The notes beneath the pieces were generated by a model. It had not been told where the DNA came from, did not search any database, and saw only the letters and a list, made by a program, of their open reading frames with translations. From Saccharothrix longispora (lineage in GTDB: Bacteria > Actinomycetota > Actinomycetes > Mycobacteriales > Pseudonocardiaceae), in assembly GCF_030852425.1 (NCBI RefSeq), contig NZ_NSDM01000004.1, positions 1 through 64,000 of the forward strand: a stretch of DNA of 64,000 nucleotides, in the 5' to 3' direction. The first letter of the stretch is position 1. Each line of letters opens with the position of its first letter. A program made the translations under genes and the position numbers. Positions 53,143 to 62,303 of this stretch are shown piece after piece.

Positions 53143-53633
53143 CGCCGCCCGCGAAGCCCGCCCGGACCGCCCGCGTGGTCACCGCGTCCAACCGGGCCTC
53201 GGCCGGGGTGTACGAGGACCGCGGCGGGCCGATCATCGTCGGCTGGCTGCGCGAGCGCGGCTACGACGTGCCGGACGCCGCGGTCGTGCCGGACGGCGAC
53301 CCGGTGGCGGAGGCGCTGCGCGCGGCGGTGGCGGACGGCGTGCACGTGGTCGTCACGACCGGCGGCACGGGTGTCAGCCCCACCGACCGCACGCCGGAGG
53401 CGACCCGCTCGGTGCTCGACTTCGAGGTGCCGGGCGTGGCGGACGCGATCCGCTCGTCGGCGTGGCCGGGGGTGCCCGCCTCGGTGCTGTCGCGCGGGGT
53501 GGCGGGCGTCGCGGGCCGCACGTTCGTGGTGAACCTGCCCGGTTCGACGGGCGGGGTGCGGGACGGGCTGGAGGTGCTCGGCGCCGTGCTGGAGCACGCC
53601 GTCGACCAGGTGGCCGGAGGTGATCACGCGTGA
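53139..53633 (+). CDS. mogA: molybdopterin adenylyltransferase-like protein (MogA/MoaB family)
   Basis: The 164-residue MoCF-domain protein carries VVTASNRASAGVYEDRGGP, the nucleotide-binding TTGGTGVSPTDRTPEAT, and VVNLPGSTGGVRDGLEVL. It adenylylates molybdopterin before metal insertion by MoeA. Actinobacterial copies are annotated as MogA or MoaB, and sequence alone does not separate them. GTG 53139 overlaps the moaC stop, and its stop overlaps moaE. Confidence 0.9.
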   Translation: MTPPAKPARTARVVTASNRASAGVYEDRGGPIIVGWLRERGYDVPDAAVVPDGDPVAEALRAAVADGVHVVVTTGGTGVSPTDRTPEATRSVLDFEVPGVADAIRSSAWPGVPASVLSRGVAGVAGRTFVVNLPGSTGGVRDGLEVLGAVLEHAVDQVAGGDHA

Positions 53634-54055
53634 CCGGGGTGCTGCGCGCGACCGTCAGCGATCAGCCGCTGTCGGTGGAGGAGCACGCGAAGCTGGTGGA
53701 GGACGCCGCCGCGGGGGCGGTCGTCACGTTCGCCGGGGTGGTCCGCGACCACGACGGCGGGCGCTCCGTGCGGGAGTTGGAGTACGTCGGGCACCCGACG
53801 GCCGCGGCCGTGGTGGCGGAGGTGGTCGCCGACGTGGTGGCCCGCTTCGACGGGGTGCGGGCGGTCGCCGTGTCGCACCGGGTCGGGCAGCTGGCCATCG
53901 GGGACGTGGCGCTGGCCTGCGCGGTGGCCGCCGAGCACCGGCGCGAGGCGTTCGACGCCTGCTCCGAGCTGGTCGACGAGGTGAAGCGGCGGCTGCCGGT
54001 GTGGAAGCGGCAGGTGTTCGCCGACGGCACCGACGAGTGGGTCAACATGCCCTGA
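53630..54055 (+). CDS. moaE: molybdopterin synthase catalytic subunit MoaE
   Basis: The 141-residue large subunit transfers sulfur from MoaD thiocarboxylate to precursor Z. It has FAGVVRDHDGGRSVRELEYVGHP and the catalytic Lys region VKRRLPVWKRQVFADGTDEWV, with HRVGQLAIGD in between. It is GTGA-coupled to mogA and is the last gene of the operon; a GC-rich hairpin follows 10-20 nt downstream. Confidence 0.96.
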   Translation: MTGVLRATVSDQPLSVEEHAKLVEDAAAGAVVTFAGVVRDHDGGRSVRELEYVGHPTAAAVVAEVVADVVARFDGVRAVAVSHRVGQLAIGDVALACAVAAEHRREAFDACSELVDEVKRRLPVWKRQVFADGTDEWVNMP

Positions 54056-54064
54056 GCGCCCGGT

Positions 54065-54113
54065 GACGGGAAAGGACCCCGGCCGCCGGGTGAAGGCGGT
54101 CGGGGTCCCCGTC
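54065..54113 (+). terminator. terminator after moaE
   Basis: GGACCCCGGCCGCC at 54074-54087 pairs with GGCGGTCGGGGTCC at 54095-54108, with one G-U pair. GACGG and CCGTC extend the stem outside a small bulge. It lies between the moaE stop and the convergent rpf stop. Confidence 0.75.
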
Positions 54114-54142
54114 CGTGGTGCGTCGGCTCGCGCCGACCGGGA

Positions 54143-55187
<1,045 letters not shown>

Positions 55188-55535
55188 TCAGCCCCCGGCG
55201 AAGGGCGGCAGCACGTCCAGTTGTGATCCGGGCGACACGGGAGTGTCGAGGTTCCTGACCGCCACGCCGTCGAGGAGGTAGCTGCACGCGGGCAGGACGC
55301 GCGCCAGCTCGCCCCCGTGCCGGGCCGCCAGGACCGCCACGGCGGCCCGCACGGTCGGCTCGCCGCCGGGCAGCCCCACCTCCTCCCCGTCCACGCCCGC
55401 GGCCGCCCGCGCACCCGCGAAGTACCGGACCGCCAGAGCCGCCACGCCGTCCTCCGCCACGCCGTCCTCCGCCACGCCGTCCTCCACCGCGCCGTCCTCC
55501 ACCGCGCCGTCCTCCACCGCGCCGTCCTCCCGCAC
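55188..55535 (-). CDS. moaD: molybdopterin synthase sulfur carrier subunit MoaD, with repeat-rich N-terminus
   Basis: The ubiquitin-like core from about residue 31 (VAALAVRYFAGARAAAGVDG to LDVLPPFAGG) ends in the essential Gly-Gly that is thiocarboxylated. The core is 85 residues from GTG 55445, the normal MoaD length. Upstream, the open frame continues to GTG 55535 through six 15-bp repeats that would add GAVED/GVAED pentapeptides. The last three units hold GGAGG and, 5 nt later, GTG, so translation may begin at several points. The frame starts 6 nt after the moaA stop, forming moaA-moaD. Confidence 0.88.
   Translation of the reverse strand: MREDGAVEDGAVEDGAVEDGVAEDGVAEDGVAALAVRYFAGARAAAGVDGEEVGLPGGEPTVRAAVAVLAARHGGELARVLPACSYLLDGVAVRNLDTPVSPGSQLDVLPPFAGG
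55441..55530 (-). repeat. six tandem 15-bp repeats at the moaD 5' end
   Basis: On the minus strand three units GGAGGACGGCGCGGT are followed by three units GGAGGACGGCGTGGC. Each is a multiple of three and keeps the moaD frame open. The last three contain a complete ribosome-binding site plus GTG. Confidence 0.92.
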
Positions 55536-55541
55536 GCGCCG

Positions 55542-56600
55542 TCACCCGCCGATCGCGCTCATGGGCCGGTCGGGCTGGTTGAAACCGGCGTCGTTGATGC
55601 CGTGCCCGGCGGCCTTCGCCCACGAGTTGCCCCGCCACGCCGCCGCGACCTCCTCGTCGGACGCGCCGCCGCGCAGCAGCGCCCGCAGGTCCGTCTCGGT
55701 CCGGCTGAACAGGCAGTTGCGCACCTGGCCGTCGGCGGTCAGCCGGGTCCGGTCGCAGGCCGCGCAGAACGGCCGCGTCACCGAGGCGATCACGCCCACC
55801 ACCGCCGGCCCGCCGTCCACCAGCCACTTCTCGGCGGGCGCGCCGCCGCGCCCACCCGGCTCCGGGTCCAGGGTGAACGCCGTGCGCAGCGCCGCCAGGA
55901 TCTCCTCGGCGGTCACCATGTCGTCCCGGTCCCAGCCGTGCTGCGGGTCCAGCGGCATCTGCTCGATGAACCGCAGCTGGTAGCCGTGCTCCAGGCAGAA
56001 CCGCAGCAGCGGCACGGCCTCGTCCTCGTTGACGCCGCGCATCAGCACCGTGTTGACCTTCACCGGCGTCAGCCCGGCGGCCCGCGCCGCGGCGAGCCCG
56101 GCGAACACGTCGTCGAGCCGGTCGCGCCTGGTCAGCGTGCGGAACCGGGCCGGGTCGAGGGTGTCCAGCGAGACGTTCACCCGGTCCAGGCCGGCCGCCG
56201 CGAGCCCTTCGGCGCGCCGCGCCAGGGTCAACCCGTTCGTGGTCATCGAGATCCGCGGCCGGGGCCGCAGCGCGGCGGTCGCCGCCACGACCTCGTCCAG
56301 GCCGGGGCGCAGCAGCGGCTCACCGCCGGTGAACCGGACGTCGGTCACCCCCAGCCGGGTCACCGCGACGTCGAGCAGCCTGGTCAGCTCCGCGTCGGTG
56401 AGCAGGTCCGGCTTCGGCAGCCAGTCCAGCCCCTCCGCGGGCATGCAGTAGGTGCAGCGCAGGTTGCAGCGGTCGGTGAGCGACACGCGCAGGTCGGTCG
56501 CGATCCGGCCGAACCGGTCGACCAGCAGAGGTGTGCCCGGACGTCCCGCGGTGTCCGGGTTGCCGCGCACGGCGGGTAGCCCCAACTCGACAGCTGTCAC
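55542..56600 (-). CDS. moaA: GTP 3',8-cyclase MoaA
   Basis: The 352-residue radical SAM enzyme converts GTP in the first molybdopterin step, together with MoaC. The N-terminal 4Fe-4S motif is CNLRCTYC, with FTGGEPLLRPGLDE and SMTTNGLTLARRA after it. The C-terminal cluster cysteines are in FCAACDRTRLTADGQVRNCLFS, and it ends in the activating SAIGG. The start GTG 56600 is supported by TACCCT 7 nt upstream; the longer frame to 56687 lacks similarity. Confidence 0.95.
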   Translation of the reverse strand: MTAVELGLPAVRGNPDTAGRPGTPLLVDRFGRIATDLRVSLTDRCNLRCTYCMPAEGLDWLPKPDLLTDAELTRLLDVAVTRLGVTDVRFTGGEPLLRPGLDEVVAATAALRPRPRISMTTNGLTLARRAEGLAAAGLDRVNVSLDTLDPARFRTLTRRDRLDDVFAGLAAARAAGLTPVKVNTVLMRGVNEDEAVPLLRFCLEHGYQLRFIEQMPLDPQHGWDRDDMVTAEEILAALRTAFTLDPEPGGRGGAPAEKWLVDGGPAVVGVIASVTRPFCAACDRTRLTADGQVRNCLFSRTETDLRALLRGGASDEEVAAAWRGNSWAKAAGHGINDAGFNQPDRPMSAIGG

Positions 56601-56607
56601 CTCGTCC

Positions 56608-56613
56608 AGGGTA
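56608..56613 (-). promoter_or_regulatory. leaderless -10 box (TACCCT) of moaA
   Basis: On the minus strand TACCCT, GGACGAG, then GTG. It is in the leaderless configuration and only about 90 bp from the divergent marR promoter. Confidence 0.6.
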
Positions 56614-56703
56614 ATCGGACCACACGCCGGGGTGGGCGGGGAGAAGCCGCACTGCGCACGCGGGGAGAGCGGAGGAGCATGCCCCACCCGGCGCCCCAGC
56701 CGC

Positions 56704-56709
56704 TAAGTT
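56704..56709 (+). promoter_or_regulatory. leaderless -10 box (TAAGTT) of the MarR gene
   Basis: TAAGTT, seven bases, ATG 56717. There is no ribosome-binding sequence, so the transcript is probably leaderless. Confidence 0.6.
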
Positions 56710-56716
56710 GCTCGGC

Positions 56717-57181
56717 ATGACGAGCGAGCACGACGTTCCCGCCGACGTGGTGGAGCGGTTCGGCTCCTACGCCCGGGAGACGAGTGCGCTCACCGCCCGG
56801 GTCCACGGCAGGCTGGCGGAGCGGCTGGGCCTGTCGCAGACCGACGAGAAGTGCCTCGACCTGGCGCTGCGCGCGGAGGGACCGGTCACGGCCGGCCGGA
56901 TCGCCGAGCTGTCCGGCCTGTCCACGGGCGCGGTGACCGGCGTGATCGACCGGCTGGAGCACGCCGGCTACGTGCGCCGCGTCCGCGACCCGCACGACCG
57001 CCGCAAGGTGCTCGTCGAGGTGACGCTCGGCGAGGAGGCCCGGTCCGCGCGCCTGTCGCTCGGCGCGCAGGCGGCCCTGGCGGAGGTGCTGTCGCGCTTC
57101 ACGCCCGAGGAGCGGGACGTGCTGGAGCGGTACAGCAAGACGGTCATCGAGGCGTTCCGCAAGCGCGTGGTCGACGCCTGA
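56717..57181 (+). CDS. MarR-family transcriptional regulator
   Basis: The 154-residue winged-helix repressor has the core helix-turn-helix [35 protein letters not shown] and the wing [14 protein letters not shown]. The flanking helices are typical of MarR dimers. It is divergent from moaA, whose promoter lies about 90 bp away, so moaA is a possible target besides itself. An in-frame ATG 9 nt earlier is ignored because the TAAGTT box fits ATG 56717. Confidence 0.92.
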   Translation: MTSEHDVPADVVERFGSYARETSALTARVHGRLAERLGLSQTDEKCLDLALRAEGPVTAGRIAELSGLSTGAVTGVIDRLEHAGYVRRVRDPHDRRKVLVEVTLGEEARSARLSLGAQAALAEVLSRFTPEERDVLERYSKTVIEAFRKRVVDA

Positions 57182-57206
57182 GCCGGCGGCACCCCGAGCC
57201 GGCAGC

Positions 57207-58022
57207 ATGTCGCCCATGGGCGACCAGTGGAACTACCTGATGGACATGGACGGCGTGCTCGTGCACGAGGAGCACCCGATCCCGGGTTCGAGCGAGTTCG
57301 TCGCCGAGCTGACCGCGAACGCCATCCCGTTCCTCGTGCTCACCAACAACTCCATCTACACCCCGCGCGACCTGCGCGCCCGGCTGTCCCGCACCGGCCT
57401 GGAGGTGCCGGAGTCGGCGATCTGGACGTCGGCGCTGGCGACCGCGAAGTTCCTCGACTCGCAGCGGCCCGGCGGGGCGGCGTTCGTCATCGGCGAGGCG
57501 GGCCTGACCACGGCGCTGCACGAGATCGGCTACGTGCTCACCGACCGCGACCCGGACTACGTGGTGCTGGGCGAGACGCGCACCTACAGCTTCACCGCGA
57601 TCACCAAGGCCATCCGGCTGGTCGAGGAGGGCGCGAAGTTCATCGCCACCAACCCCGACGCCACGGGCCCGTCGCGGGAGGGCTCGCTGCCCGCGACCGG
57701 CGCGGTGGCCGCGCTCATCGAGCGGGCCACCGGCCGCGCCCCCTACTACGTGGGCAAGCCGAACCCGCTGATGATGAGGTCGGCGCTGCGGGCGCTGGGC
57801 GCGCACTCGGCGAACACGCTGATGATCGGCGACCGGATGGACACCGACGTGCGGTCCGGCCTGGAGGCGGGCCTGCGCACCATCCTGGTGCTGACGGGCA
57901 TCTCCGCGGACTCCACCGCCGAGTTGTACCCGTACCGGCCGACGCGGGTGGTGAAGTCGATCGCCGACCTGGTGGGCCACTCGGCCGACCCGTTCCCCGA
58001 GGACGAGCCGAACCCCGTGTGA
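57207..58022 (+). CDS. HAD-IIA family sugar phosphatase (NagD-like)
   Basis: The 271-residue phosphatase has the HAD nucleophile motif [11 protein letters not shown], motif II LTNNS and motifs [16 protein letters not shown] and [18 protein letters not shown]. The C2-type cap between motifs II and III marks the NagD/4-nitrophenylphosphatase subfamily. NagD dephosphorylates nucleotides or sugar phosphates. ATG 57207 or 57216 could be the start; neither has a clear ribosome-binding site. It lies 25 bp after marR in the same direction. Confidence 0.9.
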   Translation: MSPMGDQWNYLMDMDGVLVHEEHPIPGSSEFVAELTANAIPFLVLTNNSIYTPRDLRARLSRTGLEVPESAIWTSALATAKFLDSQRPGGAAFVIGEAGLTTALHEIGYVLTDRDPDYVVLGETRTYSFTAITKAIRLVEEGAKFIATNPDATGPSREGSLPATGAVAALIERATGRAPYYVGKPNPLMMRSALRALGAHSANTLMIGDRMDTDVRSGLEAGLRTILVLTGISADSTAELYPYRPTRVVKSIADLVGHSADPFPEDEPNPV

Positions 58023-58160
58023 CCCGCCGGGTGCGCGGCGCGGTCGCGCCGTCACGGTCCGCTCGCCGAAGATCACCCCCGCGGGTGAGCGGTCGCGCCG
58101 ACCGCCGGGCGGAGCGCCGGAGCACTGATCGACTTGCGCGCACGACCTCCGCGCGTCGCC

Positions 58161-58166
58161 TATCGT
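58161..58166 (+). promoter_or_regulatory. leaderless -10 box (TATCGT) of the calcineurin-like phosphatase gene
   Basis: TATCGT, seven bases, GTG 58174. It supports the choice of the GTG start. Confidence 0.55.
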
Positions 58167-58173
58167 CGCGGGT

Positions 58174-58986
58174 GTGGAACGACCGCTGTTCGTGGTCGGC
58201 GACGTGCACGGGCACCTCGCCGAGCTGATTCGCGCCCTGCACGCCTCGGACCTGGTGGACGCCGACGGCGACTGGACCGGCGGCGACGCGGAGCTGTGGT
58301 TCCTCGGCGACTTCGTCGACCGCGGCCCCGACGGCATCGGCGTGATCGAGCTGGTCATGCGCCTGCACGAGCAGAGCGGCGGGCAGGTCGACGCCCTCGT
58401 GGGCAACCACGAGGTGCTGCTGCTGGGCATGCACCGGTTCGGCGACGAGAACGTGCCGGGCGCCCCCACGCCCCGCAGCTTCGCCCGCAGCTGGCTGCTC
58501 AACGGCGGCCTGCGCAGCGACCAGGACCGGCTCACCGCGGCGCACGTCGACTGGCTGACGTCCCGCCGCGTGCTCACCGAGGTCGACGGCCACCTGCTGA
58601 TGCACTCCGACACCCTCGCCTACCTGGAGTGGGGCGCCACGGTCGACGAGGTCAACGAGGCCGTGCGCCGGGTCCTCGAGGGCGACGACCTGGAGCAGTG
58701 GTGGGAGTGCTGGCGCAAGATGACGACCCGCTACGCGTTCCGCGGCCCGGACGGCCCGGCGGTGGCCACCGCGCTGCTCGACGTGCTGGGCGGCCGCGAG
58801 GTCGTGCACGGGCACAGCGTCATCGCCGACCAGCTGGGCGTGCCGCCGCAGGAGATCGACGGCCCGCTGCGCTACGCCGACGACCTGGTGCTCGCGGTGG
58901 ACGCGGGCCTCTACAGCGGCGGCCCGTGCCTGGTCGTCCGCCTCGACGAGCCCGAGGCCGAGCCCGAACCCGAGGCCGGCGACTAG
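58174..58986 (+). CDS. calcineurin-like serine/threonine-type phosphatase
   Basis: The 270-residue metallophosphoesterase has the PPP-family pattern FVVGDVHGHL, WFLGDFVDRGPDGIGV, ALVGNHEVLLLG and, at the end, VVHGHSVIA. The arrangement GDxHG/GDxxDRG/GNHE marks PPP-type or diadenosine-tetraphosphatase relatives. It could act on phosphoproteins or on dinucleoside polyphosphates. The C-terminal ten residues are a Glu/Pro repeat (EAEPEPEAGD). It overlaps the convergent YccF gene by 4 nt. Confidence 0.88.
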   Translation: MERPLFVVGDVHGHLAELIRALHASDLVDADGDWTGGDAELWFLGDFVDRGPDGIGVIELVMRLHEQSGGQVDALVGNHEVLLLGMHRFGDENVPGAPTPRSFARSWLLNGGLRSDQDRLTAAHVDWLTSRRVLTEVDGHLLMHSDTLAYLEWGATVDEVNEAVRRVLEGDDLEQWWECWRKMTTRYAFRGPDGPAVATALLDVLGGREVVHGHSVIADQLGVPPQEIDGPLRYADDLVLAVDAGLYSGGPCLVVRLDEPEAEPEPEAGD

Positions 58987-59357
58987 GGGACCGGCACGAT
59001 CTCCTTGCCCAGCGGCATGAGCGAGACCGGCACCAGCTTGAAGTTCGCGATGCCGAGCGGGATGCCGATGATGGTCACGCACAGCGCCAGGCCGGTCACG
59101 ATGTGCCCGATCGCCAGCCAGACACCCGCGACCACGATCCAGATCACGTTGCCGAGCAGCGACGGCGCGCCCGCGCCGGGCCGGTCCACGACGGTGCGGC
59201 CGAACGGCCACAGCGCGTAGTTCGCGATCCGGAACGAGGCGAGCCCCCACGGGATCGTGATGATCAGAACGCAGCACACGATGCCCGCGAGCACGTACCC
59301 CACGGCCAGCCAGAAGCCGCTCAGCACCAGCCAGATCACGTTCAGGATGAGCCTCAC
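58983..59357 (-). CDS. YccF-domain inner-membrane protein
   Basis: The 124-residue protein has two copies of the YccF motif: LNVIWLVLSGFWLAVGYVLAG with IITIPWGLASFRIANYALWPFG, and LGNVIWIVVAGVWLAIGHIV with IGIPLGIANFKLVPVSLMPLG. Each copy contains paired membrane helices. The function of YccF proteins is not established. It converges with, and slightly overlaps, the phosphatase gene. Confidence 0.93.
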   Translation of the reverse strand: MRLILNVIWLVLSGFWLAVGYVLAGIVCCVLIITIPWGLASFRIANYALWPFGRTVVDRPGAGAPSLLGNVIWIVVAGVWLAIGHIVTGLALCVTIIGIPLGIANFKLVPVSLMPLGKEIVPVP

Positions 59358-59375
59358 CCGACCATCCTGCCCGAT

Positions 59376-59381
59376 TAAGCT
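59376..59381 (+). promoter_or_regulatory. leaderless -10 box (TAAGCT) of the oxidoreductase gene
   Basis: TAAGCT, eight bases, GTG 59390, between the divergent YccF and oxidoreductase genes. Confidence 0.5.
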
Positions 59382-59389
59382 GCCCGCTT

Positions 59390-60358
59390 GTGCAGAACAG
59401 ACTCCGCTGGGGCGTCGTCGCCACGGGCGGCATCGCCGACGTCGTGACCGGTGACCTCCGCCTCCTGCCCGATGCCGAGGTGCTCGCGGTGTCGTCCCGC
59501 GCGCTGCCGAAGGCCGAGGCCTTCGCCGCGAAGCACGGCATCCCGCGCGCCTACGGCGACTACGCCGACCTGCTGGCCGACCCCGACGTGGACGTGGTCT
59601 ACGTGGCGACGCCGCACGTCCAGCACCACGAGGTGAGCCGGGCCGCCCTGGAGGCGGGCAAGCACGTGCTGTGCGAGAAGCCCGCCGCGCTGACCTCCGC
59701 CGACCTGCGGGACGTGGTGGACCTGGCGCGCGAGCGCGGCCTGTTCTTCATGGAGGCGGTCTGGACCCGGTTCAACCCGCTCGTCACGCGCCTGGGCGAA
59801 CTGGTCGCGGCGGGGGGGATCGGCGAGGTGCGGTCGGTCCGGGCCGACTTCGGCTTCACGCTGCCGCACGACCCGGCGCACCGGCTGTGGAACCGGGACC
59901 TCGGCGGCGGCTCGCTGTTCGACCTGGGCATCTACCCGGTGTCGTTCGCGCACCTGCTGCTCGGCGAGCCGGAGGTGGTGCACGCGCACGGGTCGCTGGT
60001 CGGCGGCGTGGACGCCGAACTGGGCATGCTGCTCGGCTACCCCGGCGGCGCGCACGCCCTGCTCGGGTCGTCGCTGGTCAGCCCGCTCAAGGACGGCGCG
60101 GTCGTGTACGGCACGAAGGGGCTCGTGGAGTTCCCGGAGGCGATGTACAACCCGGCGCGCATGATCGTGAACGGCGTGGAGCACACCCACGCGCAGGAGG
60201 GCGCGGGCTACGTGCCGCAGCTGCGCGAGGTCGTGGCGCGGGTCGCGGCGGGCGAGGTGGAGAGCCCGTCGATGACGCACGACGACTCGCTGGCGGTCCT
60301 GCGCACGATGGAACGCGCCGCCGCCGCAGTCGGCCTGTCCTACGAGGGCGTCCGGTGA
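59390..60358 (+). CDS. Gfo/Idh/MocA-family oxidoreductase
   Basis: The 322-residue NAD(P)-dependent dehydrogenase has a Rossmann start (WGVVATGGIADVV, where a G-x-G-x-x-A pattern is usual) and the family motif HVLCEKPAALTSADLRDVVDLA with its catalytic Lys. The C-terminal domain has DLGGGSLFDLGIYPVSFAHLLLGEP. Substrates are typically sugars or diols; trans-dihydrodiol dehydrogenase relatives look closest. GTG 59390 fits the TAAGCT box. It is monocistronic and converges on a TetR gene. Confidence 0.9.
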   Translation: MQNRLRWGVVATGGIADVVTGDLRLLPDAEVLAVSSRALPKAEAFAAKHGIPRAYGDYADLLADPDVDVVYVATPHVQHHEVSRAALEAGKHVLCEKPAALTSADLRDVVDLARERGLFFMEAVWTRFNPLVTRLGELVAAGGIGEVRSVRADFGFTLPHDPAHRLWNRDLGGGSLFDLGIYPVSFAHLLLGEPEVVHAHGSLVGGVDAELGMLLGYPGGAHALLGSSLVSPLKDGAVVYGTKGLVEFPEAMYNPARMIVNGVEHTHAQEGAGYVPQLREVVARVAAGEVESPSMTHDDSLAVLRTMERAAAAVGLSYEGVR

Positions 60359-60387
60359 TCCCGGTCGGGTAACCCCCGGTCGCCGGG

Positions 60388-60951
60388 TCACGGCTCGCGC
60401 AGCAGGGCCTCCGCCACCGCCACCACGGCCTCGACCCGGCGGCTGCCCGGCGGGAAGTGCCGGCTCGGCGTGAGCAGGTGGCTGAGCGCGAGGCGCACGA
60501 CCGTCTCCGCGGTCAGGCGCACGCGCGCGGCGGGCAGGGCGGGCCAGTGCGCGCCGATGTGCTGCGCGAACACCGAGGTGGCGAGCGCCAGGACCGGTTG
60601 GCCGCGGGTGGTGAGCAGCGGCAGCAGGTCCTCGGCGTTCGCCCCGGTGAACACGGACCGGGCCAGCGGGTCCTCGACGGCCAGCGCGAAGGCGAACCCG
60701 AGGCCGAGCCGCAGCCCCTCCACCGGGTCCGGGGCGGCGCGGAACCGCTCGCGCATGCCGTCGAGGAACTCGCCCGCCTTGAACAGGGCCACCGCCTGCA
60801 CGAGCCGGTCCTTGTTGCCGAACTCGTTGTAGACGCTCTGCCTGCTCACGCCCGCCCGGCTGGCGACGTCGGCCATGCGCAGGCCGCGGGAACCGCGCGC
60901 CGCCACCAGGTCCGCGGCCGCCAGCAGCAGGGCGCGGGTGAGTTCCGTCAC
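60388..60951 (-). CDS. TetR-family regulator
   Basis: The 187-residue protein has an N-terminal helix-turn-helix (GLRMADVASRAGVSRQSVYNEFGNKDRLV) with the family's tyrosine-phenylalanine recognition helix, and a helical ligand domain (DPVEGLRLGLGFAFALAVEDPLARSV). It is divergent from the HAD hydrolase at 60990, with only 38 bp between start codons. Its operator must overlap both starts, but no clear palindrome is visible there. Confidence 0.9.
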   Translation of the reverse strand: MTELTRALLLAAADLVAARGSRGLRMADVASRAGVSRQSVYNEFGNKDRLVQAVALFKAGEFLDGMRERFRAAPDPVEGLRLGLGFAFALAVEDPLARSVFTGANAEDLLPLLTTRGQPVLALATSVFAQHIGAHWPALPAARVRLTAETVVRLALSHLLTPSRHFPPGSRRVEAVVAVAEALLREP

Positions 60952-60977
60952 GCGACAGAGCTTGGCACAGCGGGGGT

Positions 60978-60983
60978 TACAGT
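60978..60983 (+). promoter_or_regulatory. leaderless -10 box (TACAGT) of the HAD hydrolase gene
   Basis: TACAGT, six bases, GTG 60990, located within the very short divergent region shared with tetR. Confidence 0.5.
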
Positions 60984-60989
60984 CGGGGG

Positions 60990-61637
60990 GTGCCGCTGAC
61001 CGTGGGATTCGACCTGGACATGACGCTGATCGACCCCCGGCCCGGGATGGCCGCCGTGATGGACGCGGTGGCGGCCGAGTCCGGCTACCCGCTCGACGGC
61101 GCCCACTTCGCGGCCAACCTCGGCCCGCCGCTCGACATGGTCTACCGCGGCTTCGGCGTGCCGGAGGAGGACGTCCCGGCCCTCGTCGACCGGTTCCGCG
61201 CGCTGTACCCGGACGTGGTGATCCCGGCGACGGTGGCGCTGCCCGGCGCCGCGCAAGCGCTTGCGGCCGTGCGCGAGCTGGGCGGGACGACGCTCGTGGT
61301 GACCGGCAAGTACCGCAAGAACGCCGCGCTGCACCTGGCCGCGTTCGGCTGGGAGGTGGACCACCTGTTCGGCGAGCTGTGGTCCACCGGCAAGGCCGAG
61401 GCGCTCAAGGCGCACGGCGCCGCGGTCTACGTGGGCGACCACGTGGGCGACGTGCGGGGCGCGAAGGCGGCGGGCGCGGTGGCGGTCGGCGTGGCGAGCG
61501 GGCCCTGCGCCGCCGACGAGCTGACCGCCGAGGGCGCGGACGTCGTGCTGCCCGACCTGACGGGCTTCCCGGACTGGCTGCGCGCGAACGCCGACCGGCT
61601 CAGCGCCGGGGCCGCTTCGAGTCCCGCACCGCGCTGA
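60990..61637 (+). CDS. HAD-family hydrolase
   Basis: The 215-residue enzyme has HAD motif I VGFDLDMTLIDPRPG, motif II TLVVTGKYRKN (Thr then Gly, with basic residues) and motif IV VYVGDHVGDVRGAKAAG. The small helical cap between motifs I and II resembles phosphoglycolate or pyrophosphate phosphatases. The substrate is unknown. The start GTG 60990 is supported by TACAGT 6 nt upstream. Its end overlaps a small convergent membrane-protein gene by 38 bp. Confidence 0.87.
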   Translation: MPLTVGFDLDMTLIDPRPGMAAVMDAVAAESGYPLDGAHFAANLGPPLDMVYRGFGVPEEDVPALVDRFRALYPDVVIPATVALPGAAQALAAVRELGGTTLVVTGKYRKNAALHLAAFGWEVDHLFGELWSTGKAEALKAHGAAVYVGDHVGDVRGAKAAGAVAVGVASGPCAADELTAEGADVVLPDLTGFPDWLRANADRLSAGAASSPAPR

Positions 61638-61788
61638 CCACGCCCAGCGCGAGACCGGCGGGGGCGAGCAGCCAGCCCGCCGCGAACACCCACGCGGGCA
61701 GCCCGCGTTCGCCCACGACGAACATCGCGACGATCGCCACGACACCGAGCGCGAACAGGACCACCGCCGCCGGCATCAGCTTCGACAT
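61600..61788 (-). CDS. small two-helix membrane protein
   Basis: The 62-residue protein has two hydrophobic segments (MPAAVVLFALGVVAIVAMFVV and LPAWVFAAGWLLAPAGLALG), joined by a short Gly/Glu/Arg loop, with a basic tail (RDSKRPRR). I do not recognise a family. The reading frame is plausible because both helices are cleanly spaced and charged residues lie on the predicted cytoplasmic side. The 3' end overlaps the HAD gene. Confidence 0.6.
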   Translation of the reverse strand: MSKLMPAAVVLFALGVVAIVAMFVVGERGLPAWVFAAGWLLAPAGLALGVVSAVRDSKRPRR

Positions 61789-61906
61789 GCGGATGAGCCT
61801 AGTCGCGCGATCGGAGGTGCCTCCGGCCCGGTGTTCTGGCTACTCTGGTGGGACGCGCCTCGGGCACGCCCGGGGCGCGTTCGTCGTGTGAGTGCAAGAA
61901 GGATTG

Positions 61907-62302
61907 GTGAGCGCGGTGCCGACCGGCAAGGTCAAGTGGTACGACACGGAAAAGGGCTTCGGCTTCGTCACGCAGGACGGTGGCGAGGACGTCTACGTGC
62001 GCAAATCCGCGCTGCCCCCCGGCGTCGAGGGCCTGAAAGCCGGTCAGCGCATCGAGTTCGGCATGGCCGAGGGCAGGCGCGGGCCGCAGGCGCTGTCGGT
62101 GCGCCTGGTCGACCCCGCCCCGTCGGTGGCCGAGGCGCGCCGCCGCCCCGCGGAGGAGCTGCACGGCCTGGTCGAGGACATGATCAAGCTGCTGGAGACG
62201 AAGGTGCAGCCCGAGCTGCGCCGCGGCCGCTACCCGGACCGCAAGAACACCAAGCTGATCGCCGAGGTGGTCCGGGCCGTCGCGCGGGAGCTCGACCCGT
62301 AG
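61907..62302 (+). CDS. cold-shock-domain protein with C-terminal extension
   Basis: Residues 4-65 form a cold-shock domain ([19 protein letters not shown] with RNP1, VYVRKSAL as RNP2). A helical extension of about 65 residues follows ([37 protein letters not shown]). This larger CspA-like type is known in actinobacteria and differs from the 68-residue protein at 8.7 kb. AAGAAGG lies 4 nt before GTG 61907; GTG 61916 is an alternative. A possible TACTCT promoter box lies at 61841, giving a leader of about 60 nt. Confidence 0.88.
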   Translation: MSAVPTGKVKWYDTEKGFGFVTQDGGEDVYVRKSALPPGVEGLKAGQRIEFGMAEGRRGPQALSVRLVDPAPSVAEARRRPAEELHGLVEDMIKLLETKVQPELRRGRYPDRKNTKLIAEVVRAVARELDP

Positions 62303-62303
62303 G

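Noticed and set aside
55441-55530. CRISPR-like repeat array at moaD
   Set aside because: The six units are directly tandem with no spacers, are 15 bp long and are in frame with moaD.
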